DNA of 64,000 bases. It comes from Lysobacter sp. Root916. GTDB taxonomy: Bacteria; Pseudomonadota; Gammaproteobacteria; Xanthomonadales; Xanthomonadaceae. Shown here in pieces: positions 1-8,864 of the stretch. The stretch is from the NCBI RefSeq assembly GCF_001429785.1, contig NZ_LMJF01000012.1:45538-109537 (forward strand), in the 5' to 3' direction. Numbering within the stretch: position 1 is the first letter of the stretch; every line of letters starts with the position of its first letter. Below the pieces are notes generated by a model. That model was not told where the DNA came from, did no database searches, and worked only from the letters and a program-made list of their open reading frames with translations. Made by a program: the position numbers and the translations under genes.

Positions 1-48
1 GCGGGAGAGGGCCCAGAACCGAGCGGCCCGCGAGCGGGAGAGGGGCTT
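1..48. repeat. intergenic repeat remnant with GGGAGAGGGG motifs
   Basis: Two copies of a GCGGGAGAGGG-type motif lie at the left edge, before the end of the marR gene. The same motif and its complement occur between hppD and hmgA, so this is probably the end of a dispersed intergenic repeat cut by the window edge. No gene is seen in the first 65 bases. Confidence 0.35.
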
Positions 49-65
49 GAATGCAGCGCTAGCTC

Positions 66-548
66 TCACCCCGCCACCGGCAACTCCGCCTCGGCGCGAA
101 TCTCCAGCTCATCCAGCCGATCCAGCAAGCGGAACAGCAGTTCGCGCTCGGCGCCGTCCATGCCGTCCAGCAGGCGGCGCTCGAAGGCCAGCGCCAGCGG
201 CGCGACCTCGTCGTAGATCTTGTAGCCGTCCGGCGACAGCTGCAGCACCGAGCGGCGGCGGTCGTCGTCGTGGGTCTCGCGGGCCAGGCGGCCGGCCTCG
301 ATCAGGCGCGCCACCGCGCGGCTGACCGCGACCTTGTCCATGGCCGTGCGCTGGGCGACCTCGTTGGCCGACAGGCCCGGATAGCGGCCCAGCACGGCCA
401 TCACCCGCCATTCGGTCACGCTCAGGGCGAAGCGCTCGGAGTAGACCCGCGCGATCGCGCTGCTGACCCGGTTGGACAGCACCGACAGGCGGTAGGGCAG
501 GAAATGCTCGAGGTCGAGCTCGGCATGGCGGGGTCGGGGCTTGTTCAT
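66..548 (-). CDS. MarR-family transcriptional regulator, divergent from hppD
   Basis: Predicted 160-residue DNA-binding repressor with a winged helix-turn-helix of the MarR type. The region around TEWRVMAVLGRYPGLSANEVAQR is the recognition part, followed by the DDDRRR wing. An upstream ATG at 581 is in frame but lies inside a perfect palindrome and overlaps the hppD promoter, so the ATG at 548 (MNKPRPRHAEL) is preferred. The gene faces away from hppD-hmgA, which suggests local control of homogentisate catabolism. The likely effector would be a pathway aromatic such as homogentisate, but that is inference. Family assignment is firm; the regulatory target is supported by the operator-like palindrome between the genes. 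Confidence 0.88.
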   Translation of the reverse strand: MNKPRPRHAELDLEHFLPYRLSVLSNRVSSAIARVYSERFALSVTEWRVMAVLGRYPGLSANEVAQRTAMDKVAVSRAVARLIEAGRLARETHDDDRRRSVLQLSPDGYKIYDEVAPLALAFERRLLDGMDGAERELLFRLLDRLDELEIRAEAELPVAG

Positions 549-565
549 GCTGCGCTGTACCTTGC

Positions 566-594
566 TTGCATATGGTTTCATATGAAACTATAAC
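566..594 (+). promoter_or_regulatory. hppD promoter with embedded MarR-type operator
   Basis: TTGCAT (566-571) and TATAAC (589-594) are separated by 17 bases, a good sigma-70 layout for hppD. The spacer contains the perfect 14-base palindrome GTTTCATATGAAAC (575-588), extendable to 20 bases (572-591) with one mismatched pair. A MarR dimer bound here would block the promoter. The likely start of transcription is near 601, about 50 bases before the hppD ATG. Confidence 0.7.
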
Positions 595-650
595 GGCTCT
601 TCGCACCAGGCCGTCCCGCGCGGGTCCGGCCGCTACCTGAGAACAATGCC

Positions 651-1742
651 ATGAATGCGCAGCCCAACCTCGGCATGCAGGTCACCACCTTCGAAAATCC
701 GCTGGGTATCGACGGCTTCGAGTTCGTCGAGTTCGCCGCCCCGGCCGGTCAGGGCGAAATGCTGCACGACTACTTCCGCAAGCTCGGCTTCACCGCCGTG
801 CTGCACCACAAGACCCGTCCGATCACGGTCTACCGCCAGGGCGGGGTCAACTTCCTGGTCAACGAAGACCCGGACAGCTTCGCCGCCGACTTCGCGCGCG
901 CGCACGGCCCCAGCGCCTGCGGCTTCGCGATCCGCTTCCAGCAGCCCGGCACCACCGTCCTCGATGCCGTGCTCGGCAACGGCGGCGAGGCGATCGTCGA
1001 CCAGGCCGATAGCCGCGCGGTCGACGCGCCGGTGGTCAAGGGCATCGGCGACTGCATGCTGTACCTGGTCGACCGCTACGGCGACAAGGGCAACGTGTAC
1101 GAGGACTACCTGCCGGTGCAGGGCGCGCCGCAGAATCCGGCCGGTTTCGGTCTGACCTTCATCGACCACCTCACCCACAACCTCTACTTCGGCAACATGC
1201 AGAAGTGGTCGGACTATTACGAGCGCTTGTTCAACTTCCGCGAGATCCGCTACTTCGACATCAAGGGCGCCAAGACCGGCCTGGTGTCCAAGGCGATGAC
1301 CGCGCCGGACGGCGTGGTGCGCATCCCGCTCAACGAGTCCAGCGATCCCAAGTCGCAGATCAACGAATACCTCGACGCCTACAAGGGCGAGGGCATCCAG
1401 CACATCGCCTGTTTCACCGACAACATCTACGACACGGTGGAAGCGATGCGCGCGCAGGGCGTGGAGTTCCTGGACACTCCGGACACCTACTTCGACGTGA
1501 TCGATCAGCGCGTGCCCAACCACGGCGAGGACGTGCCGCGCCTGGCCAAGAACAAGATCCTGATCGACGCCGACCCGGAGACCCACCAGCGCAAACTGCT
1601 GCAGATCTTCACCCAGAACGCGATCGGTCCGATCTTCTTCGAGATCATCCAGCGCAAGGGCAACGAGGGCTTCGGCGAGGGCAACTTCCAGGCCCTGTTC
1701 GAGAGCATCGAACGCGACCAGATGCGCCGCGGCGTGCTCTAA
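651..1742 (+). CDS. hppD: 4-hydroxyphenylpyruvate dioxygenase
   Basis: Converts 4-hydroxyphenylpyruvate to homogentisate with O2 and loss of CO2, the second step of tyrosine breakdown, in the cytoplasm. The 363-residue length is normal for the family. The non-haem iron ligands are visible as His173 (in DHLTHN), His251 (in QHIAC) and Glu331 (in FFEII), and the C-terminal gating region GNEGFGEGNFQALFESIE is intact. It has its own promoter with a palindromic operator and is followed by hmgA after a 209-base repeat-bearing gap. Homogentisate made here can also be oxidised to brown pyomelanin if hmgA is limiting. Confidence 0.97.
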   Translation: MNAQPNLGMQVTTFENPLGIDGFEFVEFAAPAGQGEMLHDYFRKLGFTAVLHHKTRPITVYRQGGVNFLVNEDPDSFAADFARAHGPSACGFAIRFQQPGTTVLDAVLGNGGEAIVDQADSRAVDAPVVKGIGDCMLYLVDRYGDKGNVYEDYLPVQGAPQNPAGFGLTFIDHLTHNLYFGNMQKWSDYYERLFNFREIRYFDIKGAKTGLVSKAMTAPDGVVRIPLNESSDPKSQINEYLDAYKGEGIQHIACFTDNIYDTVEAMRAQGVEFLDTPDTYFDVIDQRVPNHGEDVPRLAKNKILIDADPETHQRKLLQIFTQNAIGPIFFEIIQRKGNEGFGEGNFQALFESIERDQMRRGVL

Positions 1743-1750
1743 GCTCGGCG

Positions 1751-1933
1751 CTTCAAGCCCCTCTCCGTCGGAAGAGGGGTTGGAGAGGGGCGGGACATGG
1801 CCGTACGCTCAAATCCGCCTCTCCCCACTGTCAGGATGGATGAACACCGAAGCGGTGGTCGAGGCGACCCTCTGGGCCCTCGGCGGCCGGACCCTCGCCC
1901 CAACCCCTCTCCCGCAGGGAGTGGGGCTCTAAG
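1751..1933. repeat. palindromic intergenic repeat between hppD and hmgA
   Basis: The gap holds CCCCTCTCC (1758-1766) facing GGAGAGGGG (1782-1790), and a second block near 1895-1931 with CCCAACCCCTCTCCC and its imperfect complement AGGGAGTGGGGC. These GC-rich inverted units look like a dispersed xanthomonad-type intergenic repeat and could act as a partial terminator or RNA stabiliser between hppD and hmgA. No coding sequence is supported here. Confidence 0.6.
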
Positions 1934-1951
1934 CTCCAGAGCGCAATCGCC

Positions 1952-3316
1952 ATGAACACCGCCGCCAACGACAGCGACAACGTGATCCCGATGCCCGAGC
2001 GCGATGCGCAGCGGGTGGCCGCGCGCGGGTATCTCAGCGGCTTCGGCAACGAGTTCGCGACCGAGGTCTACACCGGGGTGCTGCCGCAGGGCCAGAACTC
2101 GCCGCAGCAGGTCGCCTACGGCCTCTACGCCGAGCAGCTGTCGGGCACCGCTTTCACCGCGCCGCGCGGCGAGAACCGCCGCAGCTGGCTGTACCGCATC
2201 CGCCCCGCGGCGATGCACGGCACCTTCGCGCCGTATCCGCAGCCGCGCCTGCACAACGATTTCGAGCACGGCCCGGTCTCGCCCGACCAGTTGCGCTGGG
2301 ATCCGCTGCCGATGCCGGACGCGCCGGTCGATTTCGTCGACGGCCTCTACACCATGGCCGGCAACGGCTCGCCGGCTTCGCAACACGGCGTGGGCGTGCA
2401 TATGTACGCGGCCAACCGTTCGATGGACGGGCGTTTCTTCTACGACGCCGACGGCGAACTGCTGATCGTGCCGCAGCACGGCCGCCTGATCCTGGCGACC
2501 GAACTGGGCGTGCTCGAGGTCGAGCCGCAGGAGATCGCGGTGATCCCGCGCGGCGTGCGCTTCCGTGTCGAACTGCCCGACGGTGTCGCGCGCGGTTACG
2601 TCTGCGAGAACTTCGGCGCGCTGATGCGCCTGCCGGACCTGGGCCCGATCGGCGCCAACGGCCTGGCCAATCCGCGCGATTTCCTGACCCCGAACGCGGC
2701 CTACGAGGACGTCGACGGGCAGTTCGAACTGATCGCCAAGTTCCAGGGCCAGCTGTGGCGCGCCGAGCTCGGCCATTCGCCGCTGGACGTGGTTGGCTGG
2801 CACGGCAACTACGCGCCGTACAAATACGACCTGCGTCGCTTCAACACCATCGGTTCGATCAGCTTCGATCATCCGGACCCGTCGATCTTCACCGTGCTGA
2901 CCTCGCCCAGCGACACCCCGGGCACGGCCAACCTGGATTTCGTGATCTTCCCGCCGCGCTGGCTGGTCGCGCAGCACACCTTCCGTCCGCCGTGGTTCCA
3001 CCGCAACGTCGCCAGCGAGTTCATGGGCCTGATCCACGGCGCCTACGACGCCAAGGCCGAAGGCTTCGTGCCCGGCGGCGCTTCGCTGCACAACTGCATG
3101 AGCGGGCACGGCCCGGACGCGGCCACGTTCGAGAAGGCCAGCCACGCCGATTTGAGCAAGCCCGACGTGATCGGCGGCACCATGGCCTTCATGTTCGAGA
3201 CCCGCGCGGTGATCCGCCCGACCGCGCAGGCCTTCGAGGCGCCGCACCGCCAGCGCGAGTACCAGGCTTGCTGGGCCGGTTTGCGCCGGCACTTCGAGCC
3301 GCCGCGCTCGGCCTGA
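1952..3316 (+). CDS. hmgA: homogentisate 1,2-dioxygenase
   Basis: Opens the homogentisate ring to maleylacetoacetate using Fe(II) and O2. It is 454 residues long, typical of the family. The iron triad aligns at a constant offset of 15 with the human enzyme: His350 and Glu356 in [10 protein letters not shown] and His386 in SGHGPD, with His380 (SLHNC) as the second-shell active-site histidine. The N-terminal part carries the conserved LSGFGNEF and [12 protein letters not shown] blocks. It follows hppD on the same strand; the next two enzymes (maiA, fah) are about 35 kb away in this window. Confidence 0.97.
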   Translation: MNTAANDSDNVIPMPERDAQRVAARGYLSGFGNEFATEVYTGVLPQGQNSPQQVAYGLYAEQLSGTAFTAPRGENRRSWLYRIRPAAMHGTFAPYPQPRLHNDFEHGPVSPDQLRWDPLPMPDAPVDFVDGLYTMAGNGSPASQHGVGVHMYAANRSMDGRFFYDADGELLIVPQHGRLILATELGVLEVEPQEIAVIPRGVRFRVELPDGVARGYVCENFGALMRLPDLGPIGANGLANPRDFLTPNAAYEDVDGQFELIAKFQGQLWRAELGHSPLDVVGWHGNYAPYKYDLRRFNTIGSISFDHPDPSIFTVLTSPSDTPGTANLDFVIFPPRWLVAQHTFRPPWFHRNVASEFMGLIHGAYDAKAEGFVPGGASLHNCMSGHGPDAATFEKASHADLSKPDVIGGTMAFMFETRAVIRPTAQAFEAPHRQREYQACWAGLRRHFEPPRSA

Positions 3317-3322
3317 GACCGC

Positions 3323-3339
3323 GCGGCGCTTCGCGCGCC
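3323..3339 (+). terminator. GC hairpin after hmgA
   Basis: CGGCGC and GCGCCG pair around a TTCGC loop, 6 bases after the hmgA stop. There is no T-run, so it is at best a weak intrinsic terminator or 3'-end stabiliser. Confidence 0.4.
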
Positions 3340-3401
3340 GTTCACGCCTGGCCGCTAGGCTGCGCGCGTCTTGCATACGCTGCGCCGCAGCCGGGGTCGT
3401 A

Positions 3402-4025
3402 ATGAAGCAGGGTTCCATCCAGTTGGGCGCGAGCGCGCTGCTGCTGAGTCTGGCGCTGACCGCCTGCGGCGATCGCGCCTCCGCCCCGGCGCCTGCGCCC
3501 ACCGCAACGCCGCCGGTCAGCGATCAGCCCAGCGAAGACGTACCGCCGGCCACGGCGCCGACGCCGCTGGCGCCGGCCAAGAACGGCGGCCTGGCACGCA
3601 TGGACGGCTATGGCGATCTGCGCCTGGGCAGCGACGCGGCCGAAGCCCGCAAGGCCTTGGGCGGCGACGTCGCGGGCAAGGCGGAAGAACCCGGCGGCTG
3701 CTACTACCTGAGCTCGAGCAGCCGCCCTGAGCTGCCGGGCCTGATGATCGAAGGCGAGAAACTGGTCCGCTACGACGTCGGCGAGGGCGAGGAAATCGTC
3801 GCGCCCGGCGGCGGCAAGGTCGGTATGGGCGCGGACGAGCTGCGCGCGCTGTACGCGGGACGAATCGAAACCCAGCCGCACAAGTACGTCGACGGCGGCG
3901 AGTACTGGCGCATCAAGGATGCGGCCGGCCCTGGCGTGCTGCTGTTCGAGATCGTCGACGGCAAGGCCAGCCTGTGGCGGGTGGGCCTGGCGCCGCAGGT
4001 CGATTATGTCGAAGGCTGCTCCTGA
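3402..4025 (+). CDS. hypothetical lipoprotein
   Basis: A 207-residue protein with a classic lipoprotein signal: a hydrophobic run followed by LTAC, placing the lipidated cysteine at residue 22. A Pro/Ala/Thr-rich linker (about residues 25-60) leads into a globular part with GGLARMDGYGDLRLGSDAAEARKALGG, a pattern seen in short periplasmic domains that start with a conserved GxLRxG turn. I do not recognise the family. It is probably anchored in the inner or outer membrane and faces the periplasm. It lies alone between hmgA and the calcium/sodium antiporter gene. Confidence 0.75.
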   Translation: MKQGSIQLGASALLLSLALTACGDRASAPAPAPTATPPVSDQPSEDVPPATAPTPLAPAKNGGLARMDGYGDLRLGSDAAEARKALGGDVAGKAEEPGGCYYLSSSSRPELPGLMIEGEKLVRYDVGEGEEIVAPGGGKVGMGADELRALYAGRIETQPHKYVDGGEYWRIKDAAGPGVLLFEIVDGKASLWRVGLAPQVDYVEGCS

Positions 4026-4047
4026 CCCCAGCCCGCCGACAGGGCCG

Positions 4048-4083
4048 TAGGCTGCGGTGAGCGCAGCGAACCGCGGCATCGCC
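4048..4083 (+). repeat. dispersed repeat, GTAGG(A)TGCGGTGAGCGCAGC family, copy 1
   Basis: A copy of a roughly 33-base element with the core GCGGTGAGCGCAGCGAACCG, also found at 10791, 32428 and, more diverged, 37897. Its ends are complementary (GATGCGGT with ACCGCATC in the best copies), so the RNA can fold into a stem. It lies between the lipoprotein and antiporter genes. Confidence 0.75.
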
Positions 4084-4201
4084 CTATCCGCTCGCTCGCC
4101 TTGGCCCGCAAAGCAGTCATGGCGCCTATCCGCACCGCCGATGGACGCCTAGCCCCGCACTCGGCATAGAATCGGGGCAGTGTCCGCGAGGGGAAGAGAC
4201 C

Positions 4202-5155
4202 ATGCTCGAAGCCATCGGCTTGTTCGTGCTGGGGTTGGTGCTGCTGGCGCTGGGCGGCGATTCCATCGTCAAGGGCGCGTCCGGGTTGGCCCAGCGTTTC
4301 GGTGCCTCGCCGTTCGTGGCCGGGCTGGCGCTGGTCGCCTTCGGCACCTCGCTGCCCGAGCTGGCGGTCAACCTGCAGGCGGTGGTGCGCGGCGAGCAGA
4401 GCCTGGCGCTGGGCAACGCGGTCGGCAGCAACATCGTCAATTTCGGCCTGACCCTGGGCATCGCCGCGTTCGCCGCGCCGCTGCTGGTGCGCTGGCGCTC
4501 GCTGGCGCCGCTGCTGCTGGTGCTGATCCTGGGCACCGCCGCGGTGATCGCGCTCGGCCTGGACGGCGTGCTCAGCCGCGCCGAGGGCGCGGGCATGGTG
4601 GTCGTGTTCTTCGCCGTGGTCGCCTACGCGATGGCGCGCACGCGCCGCGAGGCGCCGGAACTGCAGGACGCCATCGCCGCGTTCGCGCGCACCCGCACCG
4701 ATCTGGGCTTGAACCTGCTGCGTTTCGCGATCGCGGCGGTGCTGCTGTACTTCGGTTCCAAATTCGTGGTCGGCGCGGCGCCGCGCTTGGGCGCTTCGCT
4801 GGGCCTCACGCCGCTGCTCACCGGTCTGTTGCCGGTCGCGATCGGCACCGCGCTGCCGGAAGCCGCCGCCGCCATCGCCGCCGCGCGTCGCGGCCAGGGC
4901 GATATCGTGGTCGGGCACGTGATCGGCTCCAGCCTGTTCAATCTGCTGATCGTGGTCGGCGGCATGGCGGCCTGGAACGCGGTGGCGCTGCCGGCTTCGT
5001 TCGTGCGCTTCGAACTGCCCGCGGCGATCGCGTTCGCGCTGATGCTGTATCCGATGCTGCGCGGCGATCTGCGCGTGAGCAAAGGCGAGGGCGCGGTTCT
5101 GTTGATCGCCTTGCTGGCCTGGATCGGCTTCGAACTGGCGATGCTGTATCGCTGA
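4202..5155 (+). CDS. calcium/sodium antiporter, CaCA family (YrbG-like)
   Basis: Integral inner-membrane cation exchanger of 317 residues with about ten hydrophobic segments. The two inverted alpha-repeats that form the ion path are clear: GTSLPELAVN followed by GNAVGSNIVNFGL in the first half, and GTALPEAAAAIAA followed by GHVIGSSLFNLL in the second. The acidic residues in PE are the expected cation ligands. Length and layout match YrbG-type exchangers. The nhaA gene follows 40 bases downstream, so both sodium-linked antiporters may be co-transcribed. Confidence 0.92.
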   Translation: MLEAIGLFVLGLVLLALGGDSIVKGASGLAQRFGASPFVAGLALVAFGTSLPELAVNLQAVVRGEQSLALGNAVGSNIVNFGLTLGIAAFAAPLLVRWRSLAPLLLVLILGTAAVIALGLDGVLSRAEGAGMVVVFFAVVAYAMARTRREAPELQDAIAAFARTRTDLGLNLLRFAIAAVLLYFGSKFVVGAAPRLGASLGLTPLLTGLLPVAIGTALPEAAAAIAAARRGQGDIVVGHVIGSSLFNLLIVVGGMAAWNAVALPASFVRFELPAAIAFALMLYPMLRGDLRVSKGEGAVLLIALLAWIGFELAMLYR

Positions 5156-5195
5156 TGCGGAGCGGGCGCCGGCGTCGGGTCGATATACTGAGGCC

Positions 5196-6440
5196 ATGAA
5201 CACGCCAGTCTCTTCGCCGCCGCCGTCGGCGCGTCCGATTCCGACCCGCGCGCTGCGCGCGCTGAGCGAGTTCTTCCGCCTGGAAGCCGCCGGTGGCCTG
5301 GTCCTGATCGCCGCCGCCGCGCTGGCCCTGATCGCGGCCAACTCGCCGCTGCACGACGCCTACGAATCGTTCCGGCAGATGCCGGTGCAGGTGCGCATCG
5401 GCGCGCTGGATATCGCCAAGCCCGCGCTGCTGTGGATCAACGACGGCCTGATGGCGATCTTCTTCCTGCTGGTGGCGCTGGAGATCAAGCGCGAAATGCT
5501 CAGCGGCCAGCTCGCCGGGCGCGCCCAGCTGATCCTGCCGTTGGCCTGCGCGAGCGCCGGCGTGGTGGTGCCGGCGCTGCTGTTCTACGCGATGAACCGC
5601 GGCGACGCCGAGGCCATGCGCGGTTGGGCGGTGCCGACGGCGACCGATATCGCCTTCGCCCTGGGCGTGCTGGCCCTGCTGGGGTCGCGCGTGCCGGCGG
5701 CGATGAAGCTGTTGCTGTCGACGATCGCGGTGATCGACGACCTGATCGCGATCCTGATCATCGCGCTGTTCTATTCGCACGGCCTGTCGATGACCGCGTT
5801 GATCTGGGCCGGCGCCGCGCTGGCCGGCATGTGGCTGTTGAACCGTCGCGGCGTGACCGCGCTGGCGCCGTACCTGCTGCTGGGCGTGGTGCTGTGGGTG
5901 TGCGTGCTGAAGTCGGGCGTGCACGCCACCCTGGCCGGCGTCGCCACCGGCCTGATGATTCCGCACGTCGACAAGCGCAACGCCATCGACGACGCGCACG
6001 AGCATTCGCCGCTGGAAACCCTGGAGCACGCGCTGCATCCCTGGGTGGCCTACGCGATCCTGCCGCTGTTCGCGTTCGCCAATGCCGGCCTGGTGCTGGG
6101 CGGGTTGAGCCTGGACGACGCTACCGCCGCGCTGCCGCTGGGCATCGTGCTGGGCCTGGTGATCGGCAAGCCGATCGGCATCGTCGGCATCGCCCTGCTG
6201 CTGCGCGCGCTGGGCTGGGTCAAGCTGCCCGCCGGCATGGACCTGCGCGCGATGCTGGGCCTGGGCCTGATGTGCGGCATCGGCTTCACCATGAGTTTGT
6301 TCATCGCCTCGCTGGCGTACCAGAACCCCCTGCATTACGAAGAGGCGGTGCTGGGCGTGCTGGCCGCCTCGGTGATCTCGGCGCTGGTGGGCTATCTGTG
6401 GTTGCGCGCGGTGCTGCCGTCGCGCGCGCAACGGAGCTAA
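5196..6440 (+). CDS. nhaA: Na+/H+ antiporter NhaA
   Basis: Electrogenic sodium/proton antiporter of the inner membrane, 414 residues, slightly longer than the E. coli protein owing to an N-terminal cytoplasmic extension. The functional residues are present: Asp151 in PTATDIAFALGVLALLG and the Asp181-Asp182 pair in IAVIDDLIAILII, which carry ion binding and transport. The conserved ALEIKREMLSGQL segment and the C-terminal GLMCGIGFTMSLFIASLAY are also intact. The stop is followed after 3 bases by an epimerase-like gene, suggesting co-transcription. Confidence 0.96.
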   Translation: MNTPVSSPPPSARPIPTRALRALSEFFRLEAAGGLVLIAAAALALIAANSPLHDAYESFRQMPVQVRIGALDIAKPALLWINDGLMAIFFLLVALEIKREMLSGQLAGRAQLILPLACASAGVVVPALLFYAMNRGDAEAMRGWAVPTATDIAFALGVLALLGSRVPAAMKLLLSTIAVIDDLIAILIIALFYSHGLSMTALIWAGAALAGMWLLNRRGVTALAPYLLLGVVLWVCVLKSGVHATLAGVATGLMIPHVDKRNAIDDAHEHSPLETLEHALHPWVAYAILPLFAFANAGLVLGGLSLDDATAALPLGIVLGLVIGKPIGIVGIALLLRALGWVKLPAGMDLRAMLGLGLMCGIGFTMSLFIASLAYQNPLHYEEAVLGVLAASVISALVGYLWLRAVLPSRAQRS

Positions 6441-6443
6441 GGG

Positions 6444-7304
6444 ATGCGGCACGCTTTGGTGTTCGGCGCCAGCGGGCAGATCGGTCTGCCGCTGCTGGGC
6501 GCGTTGCGACGCGCCGGCTGGCGGGTCAGCGCGGTGTCGCGCCAGGACCAGCACGACGAGCCGGGGCTGCACTGGCTGCGCGGCGACTTCGCCCAACTCG
6601 AAGAACTGCCGCGCCGGGTCGATGCGATCTTCAGTTGCGGGCCGCTGGACGGCTTTGCGCGTTGGTACGCGACCTCGCGGGTCGAATCGCCGCGCGTGGT
6701 CGCGTTCGGCTCGACCAGCGTCGAGACCAAGCGCGGTTCGGCTGATCCGGACGAACGCGACGTCGCCGCGCGCTTGCGCGCGGGCGAGGCGACTTTGTTC
6801 GCCGAAGCCAGCGAGCGCGCCGCGGCCGCGACCGCGCTGCGGCCCACGCTGGTCTACGGCGCCGGCCGCGACGCCACCCTGACCCGGATCGCCGCGATCG
6901 CCCAGCGCTGGGGGCGTTTTCCGCTGCCGCGCAACGCCACCGGCCTGCGCCAGCCGGTGCACGTGGACGATCTCGCCGCGGCCGCGTTCGCCTGCGTGTC
7001 GGCGCCGGCCAGCTACGGCCAGGGTTACGCGCTGCCCGGCGGCGAGACCCTGAGCTATCGCGACATGGTCGCGCGCGTGCTGGGCGTGCTGGAGCCACCG
7101 CCGAAACTGATCGAGCTGCCGTCTCCGGTGTTCAACCTGGCCTTGCTGGCCGCGCAGGCCAGCGGCCATGCCACCGGCTTGGGCGAGGCCGCGGTACGGC
7201 GCATGCGCAGCGACCTGGTGTTCGACCTGGCGCCGGCGCAACGCGATTTCGCGTACGCGCCGCGCCGCTTCCTGCCCGAACGCTCGATGTTCGATCCGCG
7301 CTGA
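6444..7304 (+). CDS. NAD(P)-dependent epimerase/oxidoreductase-like protein
   Basis: A 286-residue Rossmann-fold protein of the extended SDR type. The dinucleotide-binding motif GASGQIG is at residues 8-14. The later RPTLVYGAGRDATL and QPVHVDDLAAAAF segments match the substrate-side loops of NAD-dependent epimerases. The classical YxxxK pair is not evident, so it may be an atypical SDR (NmrA or YbjT-like) rather than a true sugar epimerase. It is only 3 bases from nhaA. Function unknown. Confidence 0.8.
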   Translation: MRHALVFGASGQIGLPLLGALRRAGWRVSAVSRQDQHDEPGLHWLRGDFAQLEELPRRVDAIFSCGPLDGFARWYATSRVESPRVVAFGSTSVETKRGSADPDERDVAARLRAGEATLFAEASERAAAATALRPTLVYGAGRDATLTRIAAIAQRWGRFPLPRNATGLRQPVHVDDLAAAAFACVSAPASYGQGYALPGGETLSYRDMVARVLGVLEPPPKLIELPSPVFNLALLAAQASGHATGLGEAAVRRMRSDLVFDLAPAQRDFAYAPRRFLPERSMFDPR

Positions 7305-7314
7305 GGCGACGCGC

Positions 7315-7938
7315 TCAGAGTTCGAAATCGCCGGGCTTGGTCTGCACGTTGGGCTTGTAGCTGGCGATGGCGAGGTAGATGCGGCTGCCGTCGCTCATCT
7401 CGAAACCGTAGCCGACCGGCTGGTCGTTGCCGAACCAGGCGGTGGCGCGTTCGACGTCGCTGCCGAACACGCGCGGATCCAGGCGCGCGCCGCGCAAGGG
7501 CGAGGACTTGCCGGGATTGAGTTCGCCCAAGGACGAATAGCGCTTGAGTTCGCCGGCCGTGCCCAGCGCGATCAAGGCCAGCGGATCGACGACTTGGTCG
7601 GTGGTGGCCTTGCCGGTCGTGCCGCTGGCCTTGTCGCGCCAACGCGCGATGCCGGCTTGGGCGACGAAGGTCAACTCGTCCTTCTGGCCGGGGCGCAGCA
7701 CGAAGCGGAAGCGGTCCGGACGTTCCAGCAGCAGCTCGACGCTGTCGACGCTGACCAGCGCGTGCTCGGTCTTGCCCTTGAGCGGCGGCGCGTACTGGCT
7801 GATGCGGGCGACCACGTGCGCGCTGTAGTGGGTCTTGTCCATGCTCTGGAGCAAGGTGGTGGCCGAACTGGCGGCGTGCAGGGCCAGCGGCGCAAGGCAA
7901 AACAGACCGACGGCGGCGAAGCGCAGGGGAAGTTTCAT
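7315..7938 (-). CDS. periplasmic protein, LolA-like/DUF2092-type
   Basis: A 207-residue exported protein with an N-terminal signal peptide ending near LALHAASS. The mature part has the pattern VDSVELLLERPDRFRFVLRPG, a typical strand-loop of LolA-like half-barrel folds such as DUF2092, which read as lipid- or cofactor-carrying periplasmic proteins. That assignment is by resemblance only. It converges with the upstream epimerase gene (10-base gap) and is followed upstream on the same strand by a lipoprotein gene. Confidence 0.65.
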   Translation of the reverse strand: MKLPLRFAAVGLFCLAPLALHAASSATTLLQSMDKTHYSAHVVARISQYAPPLKGKTEHALVSVDSVELLLERPDRFRFVLRPGQKDELTFVAQAGIARWRDKASGTTGKATTDQVVDPLALIALGTAGELKRYSSLGELNPGKSSPLRGARLDPRVFGSDVERATAWFGNDQPVGYGFEMSDGSRIYLAIASYKPNVQTKPGDFEL

Positions 7939-7978
7939 GGCGGTGTTCCCGTAGCTGGAAGGGGGACGGACGCGCGGC

Positions 7979-8764
7979 TCAGCGGCAGGCCATGCGCGCG
8001 ATCGTGCGCAGCAGCCGCGGTGGCTGCTGCATGGTCGCCGAGCAACGCGCCGACAGATCGGGCGCGCTGGCGCCGATGGTGCGCGCGTTCGCCAGGTCGG
8101 CCGGCACCCCGTCGACGCCGGGCTGCAAGCAGCGGCCCGGCAGCAGGTTGAAGGCCATGCTGCCCGAGGTCGTGCTGACCTCGACCATGATCGGCACGCC
8201 GTTGGTATTGCACAGCTCGGCCAGGCGCATGTTCGGCGACAGCCGCGGCGGGCCGGGAACCTCGGCCGGCAGATTGACCGGCGTATTGCCCGAGCACACG
8301 CCCTCGTGCAGCAACTCGCTGTCGATGGTGCCGGTGATGCGGGTGATGGCGTGGGTGTGGTCGCGCAGGTTGGTGCGCTGGACGAAGATGCGGCTGCTGC
8401 CGTCGAAGCGCGAGGTCGGAATCGTTACCGAATCGCGATCGATGTCGAAGATCACGTCGACGCGGTCGGCGGTGGGCGCGAAGGTGAAGCTGTCGGCGAA
8501 CGCGCGCACCATGCGCGGCGGGAAGGCCTCGGGCGCGCTGGTAATGGTCATGTTCGGGAAATGCGCCGCGCAATCGACGTCGGCGGGACAGGTCTCCTCG
8601 CGCAGCAGGTCGTAGGAGGCGGTGACCGTATCGCCCGGGCAGTACTGCGCGGGCGTCACCTGGCCCATGCCGTTCAAGACGCTGCGCTCCAGCCGGCACC
8701 CGGCGAATAAGACCGAGCAGGCGAGCAGCAGGGCGAGGGCCGTGCGGGAGGTCCGTGTGGTCAT
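7979..8764 (-). CDS. hypothetical lipoprotein
   Basis: Exported lipoprotein of 261 residues. The ATG at 8764 is chosen over an in-frame ATG at 8806 because AAGGA lies 7 bases before it and because it gives a clean signal (MTTRTSRTALALLLACSVLFAGC) with the lipidated Cys at residue 23. The mature region has several cysteines (about six), suggesting disulphides in the periplasm. I do not recognise the domain. It sits between the LolA-like gene and the EamA transporter, all on the minus strand. Confidence 0.7.
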   Translation of the reverse strand: MTTRTSRTALALLLACSVLFAGCRLERSVLNGMGQVTPAQYCPGDTVTASYDLLREETCPADVDCAAHFPNMTITSAPEAFPPRMVRAFADSFTFAPTADRVDVIFDIDRDSVTIPTSRFDGSSRIFVQRTNLRDHTHAITRITGTIDSELLHEGVCSGNTPVNLPAEVPGPPRLSPNMRLAELCNTNGVPIMVEVSTTSGSMAFNLLPGRCLQPGVDGVPADLANARTIGASAPDLSARCSATMQQPPRLLRTIARMACR

Positions 8765-8864
8765 GGCGGCGTCCTTGTCGAGGGGGCATGGTTTGGCGGC
8801 TGACAAGGACGATCAACGGCGTGGCGGCGCGCGAGCGGACACGGCCGCGCGCGGTCGCGCGCGT

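Noticed and set aside
579-581. ATG at 581 as the marR start
   Set aside because: It lies inside the operator palindrome and the hppD promoter spacer; the ATG at 548 gives a normal MarR length.
4938-7241. A 767-residue minus-strand frame opposite the antiporter genes
   Set aside because: Arg/Gln/His-rich antisense shadow of yrbG-nhaA-epimerase, with no domain and no ribosome site.
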